This document shows, piece by piece, positions 1-9,459 of a stretch of 64,000 nucleotides of DNA. The DNA is from Cyanobacteria bacterium OH_CBrB_359 (GTDB taxonomy: Bacteria > Cyanobacteriota > Vampirovibrionia > Gastranaerophilales > Gastranaerophilaceae). Position numbers and translations under genes: made by a program. Below the pieces are notes generated by a model. It did no database searches. It saw only the letters and a list, made by a program, of their open reading frames with translations, and was not told where the DNA came from. Numbering within the stretch: position 1 is the stretch's first letter; each line of letters opens with the position of its first letter. Where the stretch lies: assembly GCA_023433065.1 (NCBI GenBank), contig JAEZET010000004.1:1-64000 (forward strand). Direction: 5' to 3'.

Positions 1-1
1 T

Positions 2-778
2 ACATTAGAATATTTTCCCAAGGAGTTATTTGAAAGACCGTTTACGCACGAAGATACAAAAGACTTTTTGTTTCAGGTATGTGTAATGGCATGGAACAAG
101 ATATACAAGAGAGAATTTGTAGAATCGCTGGGAGCAAAATTTCCCGATGGATTAATTTTTGAAGACGGACCATTTTTCTTTTCAATTTTCTTTCATATGG
201 ACAAAGTATCTTTGGTGAATGAATTTTTATACTATTACAGAATCAACAGGCCAAATTCCATAATTGACAAAGGCGGCAAGAATTTTATTGATCTTATTAA
301 AGTAACAGAACTTTTGTATAAAGAGCTTGTAACCCTTCCTTATTATGATGAAATTCAAAATACTTTTATTAAAGAAAAATTAAATGATGCAATGTATAGA
401 TACAGAAATACAGATAGAAAATATAAAAAGAAGTTTTTTGAAGAAATAAGAGCTTTTTACAGCAAACTTGAATTGAAAAATTTTGACATTGAATATCCCT
501 ACAGTGACTATATTTTATCAAATATTAGAGAAAACAATTTCTTAGAATTTGAAATTAATACTTTAGTTACCAAATTTAAAGATAAAATAATGAGCTTTTT
601 ATATAGAAAGCCTGATTATTATACAATACGTCTTTTTAACAGGATTTTAAAGCTTAAAAAGCATAAAAAAATAATAGATATTTGGTATAGCGATCAATTT
701 CTTTATATAAAACTTTTAAATATAAAGACTTTTCGTTTTAATTTTAAGTACAGAATATTTGGGCAGGATGACAAATAA
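2..778 (+). CDS. Glycosyltransferase family 2 protein, C-terminal part (cut by window edge)
   Basis: The frame is open from base 2 with no start in the window, so this is the C-terminal ~258 residues of a longer protein. The segment HEDTKDF followed by WNKIYKREF matches the middle of the next gene (HKDTKDF...WNKIYKRDF) and the second half of that protein (WNKLYKKELF). This identifies the region after the catalytic GT-A domain of a family 2 glycosyltransferase. Such enzymes transfer sugars onto surface glycans. The stop overlaps the next start by one base (TAATG), so the two are co-transcribed and probably translationally coupled. The nucleotide-binding and DxD region lies upstream of the window. 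Acceptor and sugar cannot be predicted. Confidence 0.8.
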   Translation, partial: TLEYFPKELFERPFTHEDTKDFLFQVCVMAWNKIYKREFVESLGAKFPDGLIFEDGPFFFSIFFHMDKVSLVNEFLYYYRINRPNSIIDKGGKNFIDLIKVTELLYKELVTLPYYDEIQNTFIKEKLNDAMYRYRNTDRKYKKKFFEEIRAFYSKLELKNFDIEYPYSDYILSNIRENNFLEFEINTLVTKFKDKIMSFLYRKPDYYTIRLFNRILKLKKHKKIIDIWYSDQFLYIKLLNIKTFRFNFKYRIFGQDDK

Positions 779-3219
779 TGGCAGTAAAAGTTTCAATAAT
801 TGTTCCTGTAAAGGATATAGAAAATTACATCACTAAGTGTCTTGATACACTGGTTAATCAAACTTTGAAAGAAATAGAAATAATTTGCATAAATGACGGT
901 TCAAAAGATTCTTCACTTGATATAATCAATGAATATGCCAAAGAAGACAATAGAATTGTTGTCCTAAGTAATAAAGGAAGCAAAGGGCAGGCTTTTGCAA
1001 GGAATCTCGGTTTAAATATTGCAAAAGGCGAATATATTGGATTTGTTGACGGCGATGACTGGGTCGAAGAAGAAATGTTTGAAAAACTTTATAATAGTGC
1101 AACTTCAAACAATACCGATATAACAATGTGCGCGAGCTGTATTTATGATGAATTTTCAAAAGTTAGCATAAAAGATAACGACTATTACAATCTGAAATCA
1201 TTTGATTCTTCTTTTGAAAACAGAGTTTTTTCTCATAAAGATACAAAAGATTTTATTCTTAATATTAACGTTGTTATATGGAATAAGATTTATAAACGTG
1301 ATTTTATGGAAAAAATCAAGGCTAGATTTATTGAGGGATATATATATGAGGACTTGCCGTTTTTCTTCCATACATATTTGAATGCTAAAAGAGTAACTCT
1401 TATAAGAGATATTCTTTACTACTACAGGACAAGGCGCTTAGGTGCTACTATGGCTGAATCAACAGGAAAAATTATTGATAGGATTGATATGGCTCTTTTA
1501 TCCTGGTTTATGATATCTGAGGCAGATTATTACCCTGAAATTGCCCTCACGTTTAAAGAATGGTTTATAGAAGACATTTTTCACAGATATACTCTGACAG
1601 ATTATAAATATCAAAAAGAATATTTTTTTAGAATGAAAAAAGTTTTTTCTTTAATCGATGCCTCTGACATAGATTTTGTGCGTAAATGTGGCATGTTCAG
1701 CTATTTAGACTATAATACGGTAAAAAATTATAAATATGATAAATGCATGAAGCTGTTTTTATCTAAATATAAGTTATCTGTAAAAAGGATTTTTACAGTA
1801 CGTGAAATTTTAAATAAAAGAATTAACCAGTTAGCAAGACTGATTGTTCAAGATAAGAAAAATATTATAAATTACTATAAGAAAAATGAGAAAAATTATA
1901 AAGAATGGTTCACTAAAAAATGTAATGATGAAGTTGAGTTTCATAAAGCAATCCAGACATTCGCTCAAGAAAAAACCTTAAAGTCGCAAGAAGAATGGTT
2001 TATTCAGGAAATTGATAAAAAATTAATAGATCAAAAAAAAGCAATTGATGCATATTTTTTCGGTGAAATTTCTAACCAGAAAAAATGGTATGAGCACAGA
2101 ATTAGTGAGTTAGAAGACCAAAAAAAACAATTGGAGAATCAAATAAAGGAACTTATTATACAAGAAAACCAGGTTCCTAATGAAGAATTGGACGATGCTG
2201 CAAAAATTATTCAGGCCAAAGACGATATCAAAGAAGAAATGGCTGAAAATGTTAATACAACCAAAGGTCCTAAAGTATCAGTGATTTTGCCGATATATAA
2301 TGTCGGAAAATATTTAAGGCAGTCTTTAGACAGTTTGATTAATCAAACGCTTAAAGAAATAGAAATAATCTGCGTTAATGACGGTTCAACCGATGATAGC
2401 AGAGAAATTTTGGATGAATATAAACAAAAAGATTCCAGAATAAAAGTCATACATAAAGAAAATGCAGGAACAGGTGCTGCAAGGAATGACGGTTTAAAAA
2501 TAGCTACAGGTGAGTGTATAGGTTTTGTTGACCCTGATGATTGGGTTAAAGAAGATATGTACCAAAAACTCTATAACCTTTTAAAAGAAAAAGACCTTGA
2601 TATTGCAATGTGCATGCCTGATGGGTTTAACGAGGAAAAGCAGATTTTTGAAACATTCGGGTATTTTGTTGAGGATAACTTTCTTCCGGTTAAAGACAAA
2701 GGAGTTTTCAACTGGAGAGATGTTTCGCCGTTTGATTATCCGATGTGCATTTGGAACAAGTTGTATAAAAAAGAATTGTTTGATAAGTACAATATAGATT
2801 TTGCGGAAGGGCTTGACTTTGAAGACCATAAGGTAATATTTGGTTCTTTGATTAATGCGCAAAGAATTGCTTTTATACCTGATAAGCTTTATGTTTACAG
2901 GCACAATAGACCCGGCTCCATACTTACAGACAATAATCAAAGACTGATTGACCACATACAAATTTTTAATATTGTGGAGAATATTTTAAAAGAGACAAAC
3001 ACATATGAACAATTAAGAAGAGATTTTATAAAATACAAAGTCCATAATCTTTTATATTACTACGGGATGATTAAGGATGAGCACAAAAAAGAATATTACA
3101 ATCAAATGCTAAAATCCGTTAAAGATACAAATTTAACTGAAGAGGAACTTGCTTTTCTATATGAAAAATATCCCGATTTAAAACAGGTTGTGGAAGATGT
3201 TAAATCTCGCTATCCTTAA
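778..3219 (+). CDS. Bifunctional glycosyltransferase with two GT2 domains
   Basis: This 813-residue protein carries two complete GT-A family 2 modules. The first (about residues 4-290) has VSIIVPVKD, NDGSKD and the DxD-type metal/nucleotide-sugar site FVDGDDW. The second (about 498-813) has VSVILPIYN, NDGSTD and FVDPDDW. They are joined by a Lys/Glu/Gln-rich, probably coiled-coil linker (about 350-490). Both modules also carry the WNK-Y-KK/RE/D segment seen in the upstream gene, so all three modules come from one duplicated family. Two active sites in one chain suggest sequential or alternating sugar addition to a surface polysaccharide. The 3' end overlaps the convergent gene by 20 bp. The specific glycan is unknown. 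Confidence 0.88.
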   Translation: MAVKVSIIVPVKDIENYITKCLDTLVNQTLKEIEIICINDGSKDSSLDIINEYAKEDNRIVVLSNKGSKGQAFARNLGLNIAKGEYIGFVDGDDWVEEEMFEKLYNSATSNNTDITMCASCIYDEFSKVSIKDNDYYNLKSFDSSFENRVFSHKDTKDFILNINVVIWNKIYKRDFMEKIKARFIEGYIYEDLPFFFHTYLNAKRVTLIRDILYYYRTRRLGATMAESTGKIIDRIDMALLSWFMISEADYYPEIALTFKEWFIEDIFHRYTLTDYKYQKEYFFRMKKVFSLIDASDIDFVRKCGMFSYLDYNTVKNYKYDKCMKLFLSKYKLSVKRIFTVREILNKRINQLARLIVQDKKNIINYYKKNEKNYKEWFTKKCNDEVEFHKAIQTFAQEKTLKSQEEWFIQEIDKKLIDQKKAIDAYFFGEISNQKKWYEHRISELEDQKKQLENQIKELIIQENQVPNEELDDAAKIIQAKDDIKEEMAENVNTTKGPKVSVILPIYNVGKYLRQSLDSLINQTLKEIEIICVNDGSTDDSREILDEYKQKDSRIKVIHKENAGTGAARNDGLKIATGECIGFVDPDDWVKEDMYQKLYNLLKEKDLDIAMCMPDGFNEEKQIFETFGYFVEDNFLPVKDKGVFNWRDVSPFDYPMCIWNKLYKKELFDKYNIDFAEGLDFEDHKVIFGSLINAQRIAFIPDKLYVYRHNRPGSILTDNNQRLIDHIQIFNIVENILKETNTYEQLRRDFIKYKVHNLLYYYGMIKDEHKKEYYNQMLKSVKDTNLTEEELAFLYEKYPDLKQVVEDVKSRYP

Positions 3220-4354
3220 GGAATGTATCAGTTTTATATCTTTTTTTCTTTTTATTTTTATTATTTTTCAATTCAATAGTTCTTTTTGCATTGTCTATTG
3301 AAATTTTTGCAAGTGGCTTTCTGTTTTGTCTGTCATAAAATATCAGCCAGTGCTTTCTGTTTGGGTTATCAACAGCAAATGCAAGCCGTCCGCCGATTCT
3401 GTCACCTGATTTAATTTGGGTGAAAGCAAGGGTATTGTCTTCAAAAATTGAAGGGTAAAATGTGTTATTCAAATCGTTTACAAGTGCTATATCAAAGCTC
3501 GAAAAATTTGTTGGAGAATGATTTTGTATTAAAAGAGATAAAAAAATTGTATTCTTATTTCCGAAAGGGTCTTTGCCCAGAGTTATATTATTAATTTTTA
3601 CATCTAAACCCTGATATTGAATTTCTTTTTGTTTAAGCGCTTCTTGTGAAATAACAGGCAGCGCAAGGGAACTTTTAATCCTGACTTTTATTTCATCCCC
3701 CGGAGAAATTAAAAAGTCTTTTCCTTTTCTTACAAGGCTGATGCCAAGACCTACAGCAGCACCTATTCCAGCACCGCCCATAACAGTATAACCCTGACTT
3801 GCAACAGCACCCTCTATTCCGAACAAATTTAATGCAGCCATCCCTCCGACTAAACCGCCTGCCAGCGTGTAGCCCGTATCTGTGGCTATAGTTTTGGCTA
3901 CTCCTTTGACGGGGTGAAGTTTAGTTGTCATTTTGCCTTCAATGGGGATTTCTCTGCCGTCAGGAGTTATCAAATAATCAAATGATAATGATACCCAGCC
4001 GTCTCTGCCTAATCTTTTAGATGATGCAACTTCCTGTATGGAGCCATGAGCAACGGTTCCTAGTGGCAATATAACTCCCTTGTCACCTACAACTTCATTT
4101 GTAATTTCTGCGAAAAACTCATCGCCTTGTTCACTGACTCCGGCGGTTAAAACCTGAGAAACCGTCATGTTAATAACGTCATTTGTTTCTATTTTACCTA
4201 CTTCACCTGTAAAAATAGGGTTTTTATCGGGATTTTTTTGGTCTGTAACTTCGGCGTGTCCTTGAAATGTTGACCCTTCAGCAAAAACTTTTATACTGCA
4301 TACATTAATCTGCATAAAAGATAATAGTATTAATATGGCTAAAGTTTTTTTCAA
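3200..4354 (-). CDS. Secreted or periplasmic protein of unknown function
   Basis: The N-terminus (MKKTLAILILLSFMQ, then a polar region ending near VFAEG) reads as a Sec signal peptide. The start is TTG at 4354 with a GGGGAG ribosome site. The mature part has a beta-rich first half with GTVAHGSIQEV and LGRDGWVSLSFDYL, resembling the small beta-barrel motifs of TrbI/VirB10-like or channel-forming proteins. A Gly/Ala-rich hydrophobic stretch follows (about 160-205: GGLVGGMAAL, GGAGIGAAVGLGISL). The sequence then reads SPGDEIKVRIKSSLALP, a beta domain and a very basic tail (NKNKKKKRYK). It is probably attached to the envelope. I do not recognise the family. Confidence 0.7.
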   Translation of the reverse strand: MKKTLAILILLSFMQINVCSIKVFAEGSTFQGHAEVTDQKNPDKNPIFTGEVGKIETNDVINMTVSQVLTAGVSEQGDEFFAEITNEVVGDKGVILPLGTVAHGSIQEVASSKRLGRDGWVSLSFDYLITPDGREIPIEGKMTTKLHPVKGVAKTIATDTGYTLAGGLVGGMAALNLFGIEGAVASQGYTVMGGAGIGAAVGLGISLVRKGKDFLISPGDEIKVRIKSSLALPVISQEALKQKEIQYQGLDVKINNITLGKDPFGNKNTIFLSLLIQNHSPTNFSSFDIALVNDLNNTFYPSIFEDNTLAFTQIKSGDRIGGRLAFAVDNPNRKHWLIFYDRQNRKPLAKISIDNAKRTIELKNNKNKKKKRYKTDTFLKDSEI

Positions 4355-4373
4355 TCCTCTCTCCCCGATTATA

Positions 4374-4406
4374 AAAACAGTGTATTATAATTAAATATAA
4401 TACACT
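4374..4406 (-). terminator. Intrinsic terminator after accC
   Basis: An 11-bp perfect inverted repeat (AGTGTATTATA at 4379-4389, TATAATACACT at 4396-4406) has a 6-nt loop. On the minus strand it is followed by GTTTTTAT, 33 bp past the accC stop. It probably ends the efp-accB-accC transcript. The stem is AT-rich, so termination may be partial. Confidence 0.6.
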
Positions 4407-4438
4407 ATTTTTTATATTAATTCATTAATTTGCGCTTT

Positions 4439-5809
4439 TTAAACAGTTACCGTTTCTTTTTCAGCTTCTTTTTTTGCTGTATATTGGGCAATAAATCCTG
4501 TGTTAAAATTACCGCTTATAAATATGTCATTTTCAATAATTTCCTGATGGAAAGGGATTGTTGTCTTAATTCCTGTTATAACATATTCCTTAAGTGCTCT
4601 ATACATTCTTCTTCTTGCTTCTTCTCTGTCTTTGCCCCAGCAAATTAATTTTCCTATCATGGAATCATAATAAGGAGGGATTTTGTATCCCGGATACGAA
4701 TGAGAGTCAACTCTTACGCCAAATCCTCCAGGAGCAATATAACCGTTTATTTCACCAGGACATGGCATAAAGTCTTTTTCAACATCTTCAGCATTTATTC
4801 TGCATTCTATTGCATGACCTTTTAAAGTAATATTTTCCTGATTAAACGATAATCTTTCGCCGGCTGCGACTTTTATTTGTTCTTTCACAAGGTCAACATT
4901 AGCAATCATTTCGCTTACACAATGTTCGACTTGAATCCTTGTGTTCATTTCCATAAAGTAATATTTGCCGTCCGTATCCAAAAGAAATTCTATTGTACCT
5001 GCGCCTTCATAATTTATGGCTTTAGCGGCAGTAACCGCAGCTTTTCCCATTGCATTTCTTGTTACTTCATTTATGGCGGGAGATGGTGCTTCTTCAATAA
5101 GTTTTTGGTGCCTTCTTTGAATAGAACAGTCTCTTTCTCCTAAGTGAACCACATTGCCGTAGCTGTCTCCTATAATTTGAACTTCAATATGGCGTGGATT
5201 CTCAAGGTATTTTTCAATATAAACACCGGCATTTCCAAAAGCATTTTGTGCTTCGGTTTTGCATAATTTCATATTTTCTTCGAGTTCATTTTCGTTTCTG
5301 ACTATTCTCATTCCTTTACCGCCGCCGCCTGCTGTCGCTTTAATTATAACGGGATATCCCGCTTTTTTGGCGAATTCTTTTGCTTCGTATACGTCTTCAA
5401 TTAAGTCGGTACCAGGGGTTGTGGGAACGTTATTATCTTGCATTGTTTTTCTGGCTGTGGCTTTATCACCCATTTTTCTCATGGCGCTTGATGAAGGGCC
5501 AATAAATTTAATCCCGTGTTCTTCACAGATATCAACGAAATCGGCTCTTTCCGCCATAAATCCGTATCCCGGGTGAATGGCATCTGCACCTGATGTTAAG
5601 GCTGCAGATATAATTGCCGGAATATTTAAATAGCTTTTGCTGCTTTGAGCAGGACCTATACAATAAGCTTCTGTTGCCAGACTGACATGCAATGAGTCTG
5701 CATCAGCCTGAGAATATATTGCAACTGTGGCTATTCCAAGTTCTCTACAGGCTCTTATTATTCTTACGGCTATTTCGCCTCTATTTGCTATTAATACTTT
5801 TTTAAACAT
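4439..5809 (-). CDS. accC: Acetyl-CoA carboxylase biotin carboxylase subunit
   Basis: AccC carboxylates biotin on BCCP using ATP and bicarbonate, the first half-reaction of acetyl-CoA carboxylase (fatty-acid synthesis, cytosol). Visible are the N-terminal KKVLIANRGEIAVRIIRA, the ATP-grasp glycine loop KATAGGGGKGMRIVR, and the catalytic EMNTRIQVEHCVSE segment. The chosen start is the ATG at 5809 (MFKKVLIANRGE), 456 residues. It sits behind GAGGAAAAATT and matches the family length, so a 10-residue upstream extension is rejected. It is the last gene of efp-accB-accC; the carboxyltransferase genes accA and accD are not in the window. Confidence 0.97.
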   Translation of the reverse strand: MFKKVLIANRGEIAVRIIRACRELGIATVAIYSQADADSLHVSLATEAYCIGPAQSSKSYLNIPAIISAALTSGADAIHPGYGFMAERADFVDICEEHGIKFIGPSSSAMRKMGDKATARKTMQDNNVPTTPGTDLIEDVYEAKEFAKKAGYPVIIKATAGGGGKGMRIVRNENELEENMKLCKTEAQNAFGNAGVYIEKYLENPRHIEVQIIGDSYGNVVHLGERDCSIQRRHQKLIEEAPSPAINEVTRNAMGKAAVTAAKAINYEGAGTIEFLLDTDGKYYFMEMNTRIQVEHCVSEMIANVDLVKEQIKVAAGERLSFNQENITLKGHAIECRINAEDVEKDFMPCPGEINGYIAPGGFGVRVDSHSYPGYKIPPYYDSMIGKLICWGKDREEARRRMYRALKEYVITGIKTTIPFHQEIIENDIFISGNFNTGFIAQYTAKKEAEKETVTV

Positions 5810-5898
5810 AATTTTTCCTCTTGATAATGGTAGCAACATTTTACTCTTGGACTAATTAATATTCAATCCAATTCGTAAAAATTACTTTTTGTTATTAA

Positions 5899-6369
5899 TT
5901 ATTCAACGTACATAAGAACTTGTCCGTATTCAACAGGTTCTCCGTCACTTACGCATATTTGGGTGATTTTGCCTGATACTTCGGACTCTATTTCATTCAT
6001 TAGTTTCATTGCTTCAATTATGCAGACAACCTGTCCGGGAGCTACTGTATCACCTACGGATGCAAACGGTTTGCTGTCAGGAGAAGGGGCTTTATAAAAT
6101 GTTCCTATCATAGGAGATAAGATTGATTTTCCTTGAGCTTCAGGTTTTTTCTCAGTTTTTATTTCGGGAGATACAACTTGAGAGCTTACTGTTGAAGGAA
6201 CAACAGATGCCGCAACAGGAGTTGCCTGAGGGATTATATTATGACTTACAACACCGCATTCTTTTTTAATAACCAATGCTTTATCAGACTCTTCAACAGT
6301 TAATTCAGTCAAGCCGTTTTGAGTAAAAAGCTCTAATAATTTTTCAATATAATCTACTTCTATTTTCAT
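5899..6369 (-). CDS. accB: Biotin carboxyl carrier protein of acetyl-CoA carboxylase
   Basis: A 156-residue BCCP. The N-terminal dimerisation region is followed by a Pro/Ala/Val-rich linker (about 45-75) and the biotinyl domain. That domain carries the modified lysine in EAMKLMNEIESE, with GDTVAPGQVVCIIEAMK and the C-terminal EYGQVLMYVE. It carries carboxybiotin between AccC and the carboxyltransferase. It lies 11 bp downstream of efp and upstream of accC. The efp-accB adjacency is the order found in cyanobacteria, which supports the taxonomic guess. Confidence 0.96.
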   Translation of the reverse strand: MKIEVDYIEKLLELFTQNGLTELTVEESDKALVIKKECGVVSHNIIPQATPVAASVVPSTVSSQVVSPEIKTEKKPEAQGKSILSPMIGTFYKAPSPDSKPFASVGDTVAPGQVVCIIEAMKLMNEIESEVSGKITQICVSDGEPVEYGQVLMYVE

Positions 6370-6380
6370 AACTTTTCCTT

Positions 6381-6938
6381 TTAAACTCTGTCTAAATATT
6401 CGTTTGTTCTGGTATCCACTCTTATAACGTCACCATTTGAAACGAAAAATGGAACTTGAACTACAGTACCAGTTTCAAGAGTTGCGGGTTTACTGCTTCC
6501 TTGTGCTGTATTGCCTCTTTCGGATGGAGGTGTATCTACGACTTCAAGTTCGACGTGATTGGGTATATCAACTCCTATAATTTTAGAATCATGGAGCAAT
6601 ATGGATATATTCATATTTTCTTTTAAATATTTTATACCATCGCCTATTTGAAATTCAGAAACGGAAAGCTGCTCATAAGTTTCCAAATCCATCATAATGA
6701 AGTCATTGCCCTCTTTATACAAATATTGCATGTCTCTTCTGTCTAAAGTAGCTTTTGCGACTTTTTCACCAGCCCTAAAGGTTCTTTCGATAACATTTCC
6801 TGTTTCTGCATTTTTAAGCTTTGTTCTCACGAATGCAGCGCCTTTCCCGGGTTTTACATGTAAAAATTCGATAACTGACCATAGATTTCCGTCAATTTCA
6901 ATTGTTAATCCTGTTCTTAAGTCGTTTACTGAGATCAT
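6381..6938 (-). CDS. efp: Translation elongation factor P
   Basis: EF-P (185 aa) binds between the P and E sites of the ribosome and relieves stalling at polyproline. All three domains are present: the KOW-like N-domain with HVKPGKGAAFVRTKL, whose tip lysine is residue 32, and two OB domains ending in GDVIRVDTRTNEYLDRV. The PGKG tip keeps the modifiable lysine, but no EpmA/EpmB-type modification gene is in the window. It starts with ATG at 6938 and is the first gene of the efp-accB-accC unit. Confidence 0.97.
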   Translation of the reverse strand: MISVNDLRTGLTIEIDGNLWSVIEFLHVKPGKGAAFVRTKLKNAETGNVIERTFRAGEKVAKATLDRRDMQYLYKEGNDFIMMDLETYEQLSVSEFQIGDGIKYLKENMNISILLHDSKIIGVDIPNHVELEVVDTPPSERGNTAQGSSKPATLETGTVVQVPFFVSNGDVIRVDTRTNEYLDRV

Positions 6939-7113
6939 AGATGTTCCTTATTTATGGTATCTTTTGCAAATAATAACATAAAAACATGATTTTTGAGAGT
7001 TTGTAAAGATGAAAGTTTACCAAGGAAGTTTATTTGTTTTGGCAACTTATTTTTCATCTTATTTTATTAATTTAACGAATATAAGCAGTTAACATTACCT
7101 GAACTGTTAAGTT
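6939..7113 (-). promoter_or_regulatory. efp leader/intergenic region with long-range inverted repeat
   Basis: The 175-bp gap between the glutamate-synthase operon and efp has AAGATGAAA (7006-7014) facing TTTCATCTT (7062-7070), with an internal CCAA/TTGG pair. It could fold in the 3' end of the upstream transcript or the 5' leader of efp. No U-tract follows on the minus strand, so it is not a clear terminator. No promoter hexamers stand out. Confidence 0.25.
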
Positions 7114-9444
7114 TTAACTTTCAAGTTGTTTTTCAAAATTATCTTTCATAACCCAGATACCGCAAGGGCATACGCCTTCACAGATTCCGCAGCCTATACA
7201 TCTTTCATCATTAGAAACATATTTTATTTGTCCGTTTTCATCAATAATTTTCTCAATAGCGTTTTCAGGGCAAGCATTTAGGCAAAATTCGCAATCTCTG
7301 CACAATCCACAACTAAGACATCTGTCTTTTTCCTCTTCGACAGTGCTTTGTTGAACTTTTATTGCGCTGTAACCTTCATAGAATTCAGGTTTTACTTTGT
7401 CTCTCGGAAGCATAGGTGCTTTTTCGAACTTTTCAAGTGGGAGATTATTAAAAATATTATTGATATTCAATGCAATTTTTCTGCCGTCAGCCATAGAATT
7501 TACAAATAATCCTTGTTTTATCGCATCGCCGGAAAAGAAAACTTTTGAATTGATTTCAGATTGCATAAATTCATTAATTAAAGCGGAGCCTTTTTCTGTT
7601 AAATATCTGTTATCCAAAAACGAAAACTCAGGTCTGTCGCCGACTGATATAATGACACTGTCAGCTTCAATAAATCTTCCGTCTTTTAAAAATACACCCT
7701 CATCTGTAATTTTGTCTGTGTAGCAAGGGTATAAGATTTTTGCCCCGAGTTTTTTTGCATGTTCTATTTCTTTATCGAATGCCGCCGGTTTTTGTATATC
7801 AATTGCGGTGACCTCTTCAGCCCCACTTTTGTAAGCCCCTATGACAACATCCATAGCGGCATTTCCTGCTCCAATTATTACTACTTTTTTGCCTAATTTA
7901 ACCTTTTCTCCGTTATTGATTTTTTTTAGGAAATCCAAACCTTTTATTAATTTTTCATGCCCTTCAAATGGTATAACAACAGGAACATGTGTTCCTACTG
8001 CAATAACGGTTGCATCAAATTCATTTATAATTTTTTCAAAATCGTCTTTTAAAATTTTATTATTTAGAGAAAATTTTATTCCTGCAGTTTTAATTCTTTG
8101 AATTTCAGAGTCTAGGATTTCTTTATCAAGCCTGTCATCAGGAATTACCTGTGATAATTTTCCGCCAATTTTATAGTCCTGCTCAAAGATTTTTACTTCA
8201 ACCCCCAGCTTTCTTAATTGCCATGCGCAAGAAAGCCCTGCTGCTCCAGAGCCTATTATGGCAACCTTTTCTTTTCTGTTGATTGGAGCTGCTTCGATTT
8301 CAGTGTCTTTTGATAATAAACCCAACTCATTAACTTTAATTTTTTCATCAACGAGTTTTCTGTTGCACTCTTCCATACACAAATTCGGGCAAACATTTCC
8401 GCATACGGATGCAGGAAACGGCGTATATTCCAAAACTAATTCCAATGCTTCTTGCAAATCACCGTTTCTGAGAAGTTTAATTCTTTTTTGTGTCGGGATT
8501 CCTAGGGGGCAGCCGCTTTCACAAGGTGCTAAGTTAGCATGGTTTTTCCATTCGGGAGTTCTAAGCCTGCTTTTACCTTTTGAAACCAGCTCTGATACTT
8601 TAAACTCATCATTTACTATTTCCTGAAAGATGCCGCCTTCAACCCATACATTTTGTCTAAAGTCTTTTATTGGTATTAAAGTTTTTTCTTTTTCATGTCC
8701 ATAAACTTTGGGTATAATTTTTTTCCATTGAGACCAATCAACGAGTTTTTCAAAAATATTTTTTTTATCTATTTTAGTTAAAAATTCACTTAAGCCGTTT
8801 TTCAAAAATTCTTTATCTTTTTCATCAATATCCACTATAAAAACTTCATTGGATGTGTCTGAAATTTTTCCTCTGATATATATTATTCCGCCTACCATGC
8901 CTACACAGGAGCGTTGCCCTAGAATAGAAGTTATATTCTCACAGTCCCAACCGCAAATAACAGCTGTTCCGCCGCTCATAAATTCAAAACTGAAAGAGCC
9001 TGTGTTTTTTAATACCCAGAATTCAGGAGCTTTATATTTTGGGTCATATTTCATTAATGCGCCTGAGCGTGTTCCAACTCTTCCGCCGATAAATATTTTT
9101 CCCCCGGCTGCACAATGAGCAGTGGTATCTCCACCGTCTCCTTTGACAACTATTTCAGCACCTGCATTCAACCAGCCTACATCAGCAGGAGCAGAGCCTT
9201 CGACTATTATTTTAGTTCCCGGCATTCCCATTGAACCGACCCTTTGTCCGGGGTTTTTAACTTTAAAAACAAGTTCTCTGTTATCTTTTGTCCATAAAGG
9301 ACCACCGATATCATGTTGTCCGCAAGCTTCTATCTCAAATTCATCAAAGCCTTCTTCCATTTTTTGATAAATAATCTGGAGAAGTTCTTGTGTAGAAATT
9401 CTTTTTTCATCTATTAAAGTTTTGATTATTGTTTTTTGAGTCAT
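7114..9444 (-). CDS. gltD: Fused glutamate-synthase GXGXG domain, GltD-type oxidoreductase and 2[4Fe-4S] ferredoxin
   Basis: One 776-residue chain joins three modules. Residues ~40-215 are the right-handed beta-helix (GXGXG) that closes the GltB C-terminus (GSAPADVGWLNAGAEIVV, GGTAVICGWDCENI). Residues ~300-670 are a GltD-type FAD/NAD(P)H oxidoreductase with N-terminal Fe-S cysteines (CESGCPLG, CGNVCPNLCMEEC). Its two dinucleotide folds are IIGSGAAGLSCA and IIGAGNAAMDV. The C-terminus (~700-770) is a double [4Fe-4S] ferredoxin (CLSCGLCRDC...CLNACPENA, CIGCGICEGVCPCG). With the two upstream genes it rebuilds a complete glutamate synthase. The beta-helix/GltD/ferredoxin fusion is unusual, because split enzymes normally encode the beta-helix separately. 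The extra ferredoxin suggests electron input or bifurcation with ferredoxin, which would suit a hydrogenase-containing anaerobe. Confidence 0.9.
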   Translation of the reverse strand: MTQKTIIKTLIDEKRISTQELLQIIYQKMEEGFDEFEIEACGQHDIGGPLWTKDNRELVFKVKNPGQRVGSMGMPGTKIIVEGSAPADVGWLNAGAEIVVKGDGGDTTAHCAAGGKIFIGGRVGTRSGALMKYDPKYKAPEFWVLKNTGSFSFEFMSGGTAVICGWDCENITSILGQRSCVGMVGGIIYIRGKISDTSNEVFIVDIDEKDKEFLKNGLSEFLTKIDKKNIFEKLVDWSQWKKIIPKVYGHEKEKTLIPIKDFRQNVWVEGGIFQEIVNDEFKVSELVSKGKSRLRTPEWKNHANLAPCESGCPLGIPTQKRIKLLRNGDLQEALELVLEYTPFPASVCGNVCPNLCMEECNRKLVDEKIKVNELGLLSKDTEIEAAPINRKEKVAIIGSGAAGLSCAWQLRKLGVEVKIFEQDYKIGGKLSQVIPDDRLDKEILDSEIQRIKTAGIKFSLNNKILKDDFEKIINEFDATVIAVGTHVPVVIPFEGHEKLIKGLDFLKKINNGEKVKLGKKVVIIGAGNAAMDVVIGAYKSGAEEVTAIDIQKPAAFDKEIEHAKKLGAKILYPCYTDKITDEGVFLKDGRFIEADSVIISVGDRPEFSFLDNRYLTEKGSALINEFMQSEINSKVFFSGDAIKQGLFVNSMADGRKIALNINNIFNNLPLEKFEKAPMLPRDKVKPEFYEGYSAIKVQQSTVEEEKDRCLSCGLCRDCEFCLNACPENAIEKIIDENGQIKYVSNDERCIGCGICEGVCPCGIWVMKDNFEKQLES

Positions 9445-9459
9445 TTAATTATTCCAAAT

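Noticed and set aside
4877..5576. Long open frames antisense to accC
   Set aside because: They have no ribosome sites, low-complexity products and lie entirely within a well-supported gene.
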